Below, piece after piece: positions 1-4,814 of a stretch of DNA of 7,945 bases. The notes below the pieces were generated by a model. The model saw only the letters and a program-made list of their open reading frames with translations. It did no database searches and was not told the DNA's origin. Source of the stretch: Wenzhouxiangella sp. (GTDB taxonomy: Bacteria > Pseudomonadota > Gammaproteobacteria > Xanthomonadales > Wenzhouxiangellaceae); the NCBI GenBank assembly GCA_007127425.1, contig SKZJ01000280.1:1-7945 (forward strand), given 5' to 3'. Every line of letters begins with the position of its first letter. The stretch's first letter is position 1. A program made the translations under genes and the position numbers.

Positions 1-371
1 AGCAGGCAGCGATCCAGGCGCTGCTCGTGGTCAAAGCGGCTCATCTGCACGGCATATTCGAAGGGCTCGCCCTCCCCGCCCATGCGGGGCGCCTCGGGCG
101 AGCCCGTGATGCCCAGGACACGATGATAGATCTCCGGCGCCAGGCGGCGATTGAGCCGAATCTCTTCCTCGCAGTAAAAACGACGCTTCTCCAGGGTGGA
201 GAAGTCCATGAAGCCAAGATCCACCGGCTTCTTGATCTTGTAGGCGTATTCCCCGACCAGCAGGATCCAGTTGCCGTGGGTCTCCAGCAACACCACCGAG
301 TCGGCGGGATGGGGATAACAGGCCGGATCCCGCAGCGCCTCGATCCGGACCCCGGCGCCCTCCTCACTCAT
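1..371 (-). CDS. N-terminal part of an aminoglycoside-phosphotransferase-like / P-loop ATPase protein (COG2187 type), cut by the window edge
   Basis: Reading the minus strand from the ATG at 371 gives 123 codons without a stop, running off the left edge. The protein begins MSEEGAGVRIEALRD and contains a kinase-like N-lobe: a beta strand (SVVLLETHGNWILLVG), then EYAYKIKKPVDLGFMDF, where the lysine of YKIKKPV would be the nucleotide-binding lysine of the aminoglycoside-phosphotransferase fold, then LEKRRFYCEEEIRLNRRLAPEIY. This run is characteristic of the fusion family in which a COG2187 phosphotransferase-like domain precedes a COG0645 P-loop ATPase domain, in total about 500 residues. Only the first quarter is present, so the catalytic loop and ATPase half cannot be checked. 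The substrate of the family is not established; the name does not imply antibiotic resistance. The start is supported by a strong Shine-Dalgarno. It lies 98 bp downstream of the DUF5808 gene on the same strand and could be co-transcribed with it. Confidence 0.85.
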   Translation of the reverse strand, partial: MSEEGAGVRIEALRDPACYPHPADSVVLLETHGNWILLVGEYAYKIKKPVDLGFMDFSTLEKRRFYCEEEIRLNRRLAPEIYHRVLGITGSPEAPRMGGEGEPFEYAVQMSRFDHEQRLDRCL

Positions 372-374
372 GCC

Positions 375-382
375 ACCTCCTT
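375..382 (-). promoter_or_regulatory. Strong ribosome binding site fixing the start at 371
   Basis: The minus strand reads AAGGAGGT followed by GGC and then ATG at 371. This is a full match to the anti-Shine-Dalgarno core, with GGAGG about five bases before the start codon. It decides the start of the COG2187-type gene and suggests efficient, independent translation initiation. Confidence 0.8.
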
Positions 383-469
383 CGGTCTCACCTGAAATCC
401 CATGCTGACACACTCGGGCCCGAAAGACCTTGTTAACTGTTCAGCCTGCCTTTCCAACAGGCATTTTCC

Positions 470-1534
470 TCAACCGGTGGTCAGCGCCAAGATACCGACG
501 GCCAGGACAATCAGCGCGCCGATACCCAGCCAGGCCGTGGGGCGGGCGAAATTCACTGTGTAGCCCACCCCGAAACGCTTTTCCACCCAGAGGGCGGGAT
601 CCTCGGGATTGAAGTAGAGCATGCCCAGATACCAGCACTCGTCCGGGCTGCGGTCACCCACTACAAGTGGCTCGCCACTGCGCAGAACGAACCAGCCCGT
701 AACCACCGGCACGAAGAGCATCAGCAAAGTGCCGCCCAGTATCAGTCCGATGCCCAGGGGGGGATTGACCCAGGCCTCGCCATGCAGGGGCAGGAAGGCG
801 AGAAAACCACCCAGCACACCCATGATGAACATCACCTGCAAGAGGATCAGGTTGATGCCCCGGCTACGTCGGGCCTGGTTGGGCAGGCGACGCATGAAGA
901 AGGGCACCAGCATCACCAGGTGAACGAGCACCAGCGAGACGAGCAGCACAGCGGTACCGCCGAATACCGTGCGGATGGACTTCTCGCCATGAGCAACACT
1001 GTCCATACCGACATGCACCACCACCTGATCCGGCACATCGGCGAAATGAAGCGCCACCCAGCTCATGGGCAGGACCAGGAGGAGATATGGAATCGCCTGC
1101 AGCCACAAGGGGCCGGGGATGACCTGGCGAGCGGTTAGCGGCGGTTCCAGGCCGACCTCCCGCTGTCGGGACTGGCTCTGGCTGTAGGGCAGGAGCTGGC
1201 GACGGCAGTAAATGAAGACCACCAGGCCGGCCAGGCTCAGAAACAGCACCCCCGACACATGAGCCAGGCCGATCAGGGCTCGGTCATCACTCAGCCACAG
1301 CACCAGGGCCTGCATCACCAGTACAAGCAGGATGATGCCGGCTATACCTTTCATATAATCGCGCAAAACCCGGCGGCCCGGCTCGCTTTGGCGAAAGCCG
1401 GGCGCTACCGTGACCGCGAACCAGGTCTCCGGCCGGCTCAACCAGGGCATGACGGCCAGCAAGGCACCGACCCCCAGGGGCACGAGAAAATACATCAGCA
1501 GACTGCCGAACCACCATTCACTCGGTTCAATCAT
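470..1534 (-). CDS. Eight-helix membrane protein with DUF1648/SdpI-like segment and C-terminal DUF5808 motif
   Basis: The product is 354 residues long. Hydrophobic helices can be placed at about 8-30, 61-80, 87-110, 144-163, 190-214, 228-250, 258-283 and 335-352, so it is an inner-membrane protein. Residues about 158-190 (HFADVPDQVVVHVGMDS followed by GEKS) fit the DUF1648 pattern seen in SdpI-type proteins: a helix, then a short exposed loop with PD, a Hxx and a conserved G/K. Residues 299-330 carry the DUF5808 signature ECWYLGMLYFNPEDP with KRFGVGYTVNFARP, just before the last helix. The start ATG lies inside the end of the GntR gene (8-bp overlap, ATGATTGA), so the two are translated together and the GntR protein very likely controls this gene. 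GntR/YtrA-type genes next to DUF1648 or DUF5808 membrane proteins are common in Firmicutes. Known SdpI gives immunity to a secreted toxin; whether this protein has such a role is inference. No catalytic motif is visible. Confidence 0.85.
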   Translation of the reverse strand: MIEPSEWWFGSLLMYFLVPLGVGALLAVMPWLSRPETWFAVTVAPGFRQSEPGRRVLRDYMKGIAGIILLVLVMQALVLWLSDDRALIGLAHVSGVLFLSLAGLVVFIYCRRQLLPYSQSQSRQREVGLEPPLTARQVIPGPLWLQAIPYLLLVLPMSWVALHFADVPDQVVVHVGMDSVAHGEKSIRTVFGGTAVLLVSLVLVHLVMLVPFFMRRLPNQARRSRGINLILLQVMFIMGVLGGFLAFLPLHGEAWVNPPLGIGLILGGTLLMLFVPVVTGWFVLRSGEPLVVGDRSPDECWYLGMLYFNPEDPALWVEKRFGVGYTVNFARPTAWLGIGALIVLAVGILALTTG

Positions 1535-1937
1535 TATTCATTTCCTCTTTTGCAATCGCCAGCAGCTCGTCGGCCTCCAGGCCTTGTGATCGATAGCGGG
1601 CCGCCAGGCGGATCAGCTCTTCCCGGAAGGCGGCCAGCAGGAGGGGCTTGTCCGACGCCTGGGGCTGGACGGCCTCGCGGCCGGCAACAAAGGTGCCCTG
1701 CTTGCGATTGAGCACCAGCCAGCCTTCCCCTTCCAGCTCGCGATAGGCCTGGGCCACGGTGTTGAAGTGAACTCCCAGGTCAACGCCCAGACGACGGGAA
1801 CTGGGCAGACGATCACCCGGGGCCAGCTCACCGCTCACCAGCAGGGCCCGCAGGCCGTCGGCAATCTGCCGGGCCAGGGGGGTGCTGCTGTCCAGGTCAA
1901 TTCGGAGCTGGGGTGCTCTTTCATGTACATTTTTCAT
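1527..1937 (-). CDS. Short GntR-family (YtrA-type) transcriptional regulator
   Basis: From ATG at 1937 the protein has 136 residues. Residues about 12-85 are a GntR winged helix-turn-helix: IDLDSSTPLARQIADGLR, LVSGELAPGDRLPSSRRL, a recognition helix around VHFNTVAQAYRELEGEGW, and the wing NRKQGTFVAGRE. Only a short helical tail of about 45 residues follows. That length is typical of the YtrA subfamily, which dimerises through a small C-terminal helical region and lacks a large ligand-binding domain. YtrA-type regulators usually repress their own operon, here including the overlapping DUF5808 membrane protein. The frame extends six bases further to a TTG at 1943, which has an AGGGGG nine bases upstream. 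However, that G-rich run lies inside the spacer of the best promoter, so ATG 1937 on a leaderless mRNA is preferred. A transcript starting further upstream would make TTG possible. Confidence 0.92.
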   Translation of the reverse strand: MKNVHERAPQLRIDLDSSTPLARQIADGLRALLVSGELAPGDRLPSSRRLGVDLGVHFNTVAQAYRELEGEGWLVLNRKQGTFVAGREAVQPQASDKPLLLAAFREELIRLAARYRSQGLEADELLAIAKEEMNND

Positions 1938-1944
1938 GTACAAA
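1922..1944. promoter_or_regulatory. Proximal operator (inverted repeat at the GntR gene start)
   Basis: The plus strand holds TGTACAT (1924-1930), five bases, then ATGTACA (1936-1942), a perfect 7-bp inverted repeat. It covers the predicted transcription start and the first codons of the GntR gene. It shares layout and sequence (TGTAYAT-N5-ATRTACA) with the repeat at 1972-1994, which argues that both are bound by the same dimeric protein, most simply the GntR product. Binding here would block RNA polymerase loading or escape. The binding protein is inferred. Confidence 0.7.
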
Positions 1945-1973
1945 AGAATAGACCCCCTTCAGCGGACAGTCAA
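1945..1973 (-). promoter_or_regulatory. Sigma70-type promoter of the GntR-DUF5808 operon
   Basis: On the minus strand, TTGACT (1973-1968, five of six consensus bases) is followed by a 17-bp spacer (1967-1951) and TATTCT (1950-1945, four of six). Transcription would start seven or eight bases on, at about 1937-1938, on or next to the ATG. The two inverted repeats flank this promoter closely: one overlaps the outer two bases of the -35, the other covers the start point. This geometry suits strong autorepression. Confidence 0.65.
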
Positions 1974-1994
1974 TGTATATTTTCCATATACATT
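1972..1994. promoter_or_regulatory. Distal operator (perfect 9-bp inverted repeat overlapping the -35)
   Basis: AATGTATAT (1972-1980), five bases TTTCC, then ATATACATT (1986-1994): both arms match perfectly over nine bases. The centre lies 50 bp from that of the proximal repeat, about five helical turns, so two bound dimers would sit on nearly the same face of the DNA. It overlaps the last two bases of the -35 hexamer of the GntR promoter. Confidence 0.7.
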
Positions 1995-2110
1995 ATTTCC
2001 GCCCGCCCCAGCCGATATCTGGCAGGTCGCCATTCACCCCGCACAAGGGTTGCGGCAGGCCCAGGGCAAAAAGAACCGCTACGAGCGTGGCCCGCTCGAA
2101 GCGAAACAGG

Positions 2111-2554
2111 TCAAGGCTTCGGGAAGTGCAACGTCGAGATCGGCTTTACTTCATCGAGGAGAAATGTCACGTCGAAGCTCACATCGTGAATCTTTCCCCA
2201 GACTCGTACCTGGTAATGCCCGGGCTCGGTCAGTACGGTGTCAAAGGTATAGCGCCCCGGATGAGGGTACCGGGGGCGTATGTCGAAGGCCCTGCGTGTC
2301 TCACCGTCCGGCGCAATGAGTTCGGCATTGAGCCCTTCCTCCAATCCGGGAATCGCTTCCTGTTCGTCCGCTGGTCTGATGATCAGGTCGAGTCCATTGC
2401 GTTCGTCGGTATAGATGGGTTCGTTAACGAAACCCACAATCACACGATACTGACCGTCGCCGACTTCCTCGACCTGATGGGCCAGCGTGGCGCTAGCGCC
2501 AGTGAACAACAACATCGCAACAATAATCTGGACTCCAGGGAGACGATATTTCAT
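2111..2554 (-). CDS. Small exported (periplasmic) protein of unknown function
   Basis: From ATG at 2554 the protein has 147 residues. It starts with a signal peptide: MKYRLPG, a hydrophobic core IIVAMLLFTGASA, then a likely cut after ATLA before HQVEEVGDG. The mature part of about 120 residues reads as a beta-rich domain (YRVIVGFVNEPIYTDERNGLDLII, then AELIAPDGETRRAFDIRPRY, then GHYQVRVWGKIHDVSFDVTFLL). The VGFVNEP ... NGLDL pattern and the late GxYxVRVWGxI strand resemble small periplasmic beta-sandwich proteins often annotated as hypothetical, loosely like CopC or YtkA domains. I see no metal-binding His/Met cluster, so no metal role is claimed. An upstream in-frame ATG at 2572 would put six residues before the signal peptide, but only the 2554 start has a Shine-Dalgarno at proper spacing. 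The gene stands alone: 170 bp separate it from the GntR start, which has its own promoter. Confidence 0.82.
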   Translation of the reverse strand: MKYRLPGVQIIVAMLLFTGASATLAHQVEEVGDGQYRVIVGFVNEPIYTDERNGLDLIIRPADEQEAIPGLEEGLNAELIAPDGETRRAFDIRPRYPHPGRYTFDTVLTEPGHYQVRVWGKIHDVSFDVTFLLDEVKPISTLHFPKP

Positions 2555-2562
2555 TGGGTGTA

Positions 2563-2568
2563 TTCCTT
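2563..2568 (-). promoter_or_regulatory. Ribosome binding site deciding the start at 2554
   Basis: The minus strand reads AAGGAA eight bases before the ATG at 2554. The alternative ATG at 2572 is preceded only by C/A-rich sequence. This selects the shorter protein, which also gives the better signal peptide. Confidence 0.6.
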
Positions 2569-2597
2569 CCATTAGTTGGGGCGGGGAAACAAGACTG

Positions 2598-2626
2598 TTG
2601 AGATAGTTGATTCAAGTCAAAGCAAT
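2598..2626 (+). promoter_or_regulatory. Weak candidate promoter for the histidine kinase operon
   Basis: TTGAGA (2598-2603, five of six -35 bases) is separated by 17 bp from AGCAAT (2621-2626), which matches only the last three bases of a -10. It is the best sigma70-like pair I can find in the 230-bp gap between the two divergent genes, but the -10 is poor. An activator-dependent or alternative-sigma promoter is equally possible. Confidence 0.2.
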
Positions 2627-2666
2627 TTCAGGCAGCAAGTGGTAGCGTGAACCGTAAGTCGGTCTG

Positions 2667-2702
2667 CTGACCACGGGGACTGGCTGCTGGTCAGGTGGTC
2701 AG
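2667..2702 (+). repeat. Inverted repeat in the leader of the histidine kinase gene
   Basis: CTGACCAC (2667-2674) is matched by GTGGTCAG (2695-2702) with a 20-base loop. The right arm is preceded by a second partial copy (CTGGTCAG, 2687-2694), giving a tandem GGTCAG. It could form a stem in the leader RNA or be a binding site for a regulator. There is no T-run, so it is not a terminator. The rest of the gap (2573-2785) shows no gene. Confidence 0.35.
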
Positions 2703-2797
2703 TGCTATCTGGAGTTCGCTCTGCCGGGCGTAGACGGGGGGGATGAGATTGATTTCCGCGTCGTGATGACGCTGCTCCGGTCTGAGTGGCCTTGCCA

Positions 2798-4390
2798 ATG
2801 ACTAAGAGTTTGCCAGCCCGCGCACCCGGGAACGGGTCGCCGCCCCACCGATTCGCCGCCGGCCTAGCCGTCTCTGCACTGCTTGGCGGGCTGTTGTTGG
2901 CTGGTGGGGCCTTGCTGGTTCCTCGCGATCCGGCTACCGGCGCGCTGCTTGCCCTCGAGGCCGGTGCCTTTGTTCTGGCCGCGGCCGCCCTGCTTGCCCT
3001 TGCCCTGGGTCGTCGCGGCGGGGTATGGGCGGCCCTGCGTTGGTTGGGCGGCCTGGCGCTAATCGGGGTTGGCGTAGGGCGCATCAGCGGCTGGATCGCT
3101 CAACCCGAGTTCTTGCTGATTGCTGATCCCGGCGCCTTTCCGCCGGTCATCTTTGTCACTGCCGCGTCCCTGGGCCTGGCCGTGCTCCTGATCGAGCGCC
3201 CCGGTCGATATCTGCCGCCAGCGCAGGGCTTGGCCGCGTTGGCCATGACCCTGGCTTTCTTCAGTTTTTCCGCTGACTGGTTCCGACTTGGCATTGTCTC
3301 GTTGCCGGCACTCATGTCCGGCATTTTCCTTCAGATGGACGCACTGGTCCTGGTCGCCAGCGCGGCCGTACTTTCGCTTTCTCCCAGCGGCCTGCGCGAC
3401 ATCCTGGCAGCACAAACCCCGGGCGGATACATGGTGCGGCGCCTCGCGCCCCTGGCTATCGGCATTCCCTTGCTGGTCGGCTGGCTGCGCGTCGAGGGCG
3501 AGCGCGGGGGGCTGTTCAGCCTGGAGGTCGGGCTGGCGCTTTTCGCCACCATCGCAGTCATATTGATGCTTGTGGCGGTGTTGTTGATCGCCCAGCGCCT
3601 CAACCGGGAACACGCCTACCGCTCGGCGGCAGAAGTCAAGCTGGACCGCCTCAACCGCGAACTTGAAGACAAGATTGCCCGGCGCACCGCCCGCCTGGAG
3701 GCCACGGTGGAGGAACTGGAGGCCTTTTCCTATTCGGTCTCGCATGACCTGCGCGCACCCTTGCGTGCCATCGACGGCTTCAGCCGCATTCTGCTGGAAG
3801 AGAAGTCTGACCGTCTCGACGGAGAAGGCGAGGGTCACCTGGAACGAATTCGTAGCGCCAGCGCTCGCATGGCCCGACTGATCGACGACCTGCTGTCATT
3901 GTCGCGACTCAGCCGCCTGACCCTGCGCTGGCGGCCGGTGGACCTCTCGCGCCTTGCCGGCGAGATTGCCACAGAACTGGAGGCCGGAGAACCGGACCGC
4001 AATGTGGACTGGATCATCCAGCCCGACCTGCAAGCCGCTGGCGACCCGACACTGTTGCGCGCGGCGCTGGAGAATCTGCTCGGCAACGCGTGGAAGTTCA
4101 CCGCCGGCGAGGAAAATGCGCAGATCGAGTTTGGTCGTTCGGCTGACGACCCCAATCACTACTTCGTGCGCGACAACGGCGTTGGCTTCGACATGCATTA
4201 CGCCGGCAAGCTGTTCGGCGCCTTCCAGCGCCTGCATGGTCAGCATGAATATCCCGGCTCCGGTATCGGCCTGGCTACGGTCAAGCGCATCATCCACCGT
4301 CATGACGGTCGCCTGTGGGCCGAGGCTGTCGATGGCGACGGCGCCACTTTTCACTTCACCCTCCCCCGGAGCTATGAAAATGATGCCTAA
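2798..4390 (+). CDS. Membrane sensor histidine kinase with Cph1-like transmitter
   Basis: The product has 530 residues from ATG 2798; a GTG at 2786 would add four, and neither has a strong Shine-Dalgarno (GAGTGG lies eight bases before the ATG). Residues about 19-265 form roughly eight membrane helices (near 19-41, 48-70, 78-98, 114-132, 143-159, 162-196 as one or two, 216-231, 240-265) with no sensor domain I recognise and no PAS or HAMP. A charged coiled coil (about 268-308) leads to the HisKA H-box EELEAFSYSVSHDLRAPLRA with phospho-accepting His316. The HATPase domain shows the N box ENLLGNAWKF (Asn430), G1 VRDNGVGFDM (Asp459), the F-box-like KLFGAFQRLHG and G2 GSGIGLATV (487 on). All catalytic motifs are intact. 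The transmitter closely resembles that of phytochrome-type kinases such as Cph1. Its 3' end overlaps the next gene, an Rcp1-like receiver, its probable phosphotransfer partner. Confidence 0.92.
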   Translation: MTKSLPARAPGNGSPPHRFAAGLAVSALLGGLLLAGGALLVPRDPATGALLALEAGAFVLAAAALLALALGRRGGVWAALRWLGGLALIGVGVGRISGWIAQPEFLLIADPGAFPPVIFVTAASLGLAVLLIERPGRYLPPAQGLAALAMTLAFFSFSADWFRLGIVSLPALMSGIFLQMDALVLVASAAVLSLSPSGLRDILAAQTPGGYMVRRLAPLAIGIPLLVGWLRVEGERGGLFSLEVGLALFATIAVILMLVAVLLIAQRLNREHAYRSAAEVKLDRLNRELEDKIARRTARLEATVEELEAFSYSVSHDLRAPLRAIDGFSRILLEEKSDRLDGEGEGHLERIRSASARMARLIDDLLSLSRLSRLTLRWRPVDLSRLAGEIATELEAGEPDRNVDWIIQPDLQAAGDPTLLRAALENLLGNAWKFTAGEENAQIEFGRSADDPNHYFVRDNGVGFDMHYAGKLFGAFQRLHGQHEYPGSGIGLATVKRIIHRHDGRLWAEAVDGDGATFHFTLPRSYENDA

Positions 4391-4814
4391 GAAAAACAAG
4401 CCAATCCTGCTCGTCGAGGACAACCCCGACGATGTGGAACTGACCCAACTTGCTTTTCGACGCGCCAATATCGCCAACCCGATGAAGGTGGCCCGCGACG
4501 GCGCCGAGGCCCTGGATATGCTGCTGGGCGAGGACGCAGAGAAATTCGCTGTGGTACTGCTCGATCTGAAGCTGCCCAAGGTGGATGGCATCGAGGTCCT
4601 GCGCCGCTTGCGCGGGGAAACCCGCACCCGGCTCACCCCGGTGGTCATCCTGACCTCCTCGCGCGAGGAACGCGACATGATTGCCAGTTACGAACTGAAT
4701 GCCAATAGCTATATCCAGAAGCCGGTGGACTTCGAGCAGTTCGTGGAGGCCGCGCGCCAGCTCGGCCTGTACTGGCTGGTGCTCAATCAGGTGCCGGAGA
4801 CCGAGTATGACTGA
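4380..4814 (+). CDS. Stand-alone Rcp1-like response regulator (receiver only)
   Basis: The protein is a 144-residue single receiver domain without an output domain. Visible receiver residues are the acidic pair in LLVEDNPDD (Glu13, Asp14), the phospho-acceptor Asp62 in VVLLDLKLPKVDG, Thr92 in VVILTSS and Lys114 in SYIQKPVD. The sequence IASYELNANSY and the C-terminal aromatic tail GLYWLVLNQVP match the Rcp1 class, the partners of Cph1-type kinases, in which the last helix and tail take part in dimerisation. Four ATG or near-ATG starts cluster here; 4374 is only two bases after the GGAG (4368-4371), while 4380 has eight and is preferred. It overlaps the kinase gene by 11 bp and the next gene by 8 bp, so all three should be translated together. 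It probably receives phosphate from His316 of the kinase and may pass it on or act by protein contact; the direct target is not visible. Confidence 0.93.
   Translation: MMPKKNKPILLVEDNPDDVELTQLAFRRANIANPMKVARDGAEALDMLLGEDAEKFAVVLLDLKLPKVDGIEVLRRLRGETRTRLTPVVILTSSREERDMIASYELNANSYIQKPVDFEQFVEAARQLGLYWLVLNQVPETEYD

Noticed and set aside
27..395. Plus-strand open frame of 122 codons across the left edge
   Set aside because: It is antisense to the COG2187-type gene, whose minus-strand protein has recognisable family motifs and a strong ribosome binding site; the plus-strand product resembles nothing.
372..469. Possible promoter (TTGGAA / TAACAA on the minus strand) and a small TGCCT/AGGCA stem between the DUF5808 gene and the COG2187-type gene
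   Set aside because: The hexamers match poorly and the stem is only 5 bp with no T-run; neither can be told from chance.
1941..1943. TTG as start of the GntR gene
   Set aside because: It would need the AGGGGG inside the promoter spacer as ribosome binding site, which is not transcribed from the best promoter; kept as an alternative only.
1993..2110. Minus-strand open stretch with a hydrophobic run (TLVAVLFALGLPQPLCG) ending in TAA at 1993, just after the exported-protein gene
   Set aside because: It looks faintly like a signal peptide or a gene remnant, but has no ATG, GTG or TTG ahead of the hydrophobic run, only about 45 codons, and a stop inside the distal operator. Probably chance.
1973..2575. 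Plus-strand open frame of 200 codons
   Set aside because: Antisense to the exported protein, which has a signal peptide and ribosome binding site; it also starts inside the operator region.
3059..3838. Minus-strand open frame of 259 codons inside the histidine kinase gene
   Set aside because: Shadow of a GC-rich coding frame: the plus-strand frame carries membrane helices and the H-box, while the antisense product is low-complexity and Q/H/G-rich.
3896..4678. Minus-strand open frame of 260 codons across the kinase/receiver junction
   Set aside because: It spans two real genes in antisense and shows no domain.
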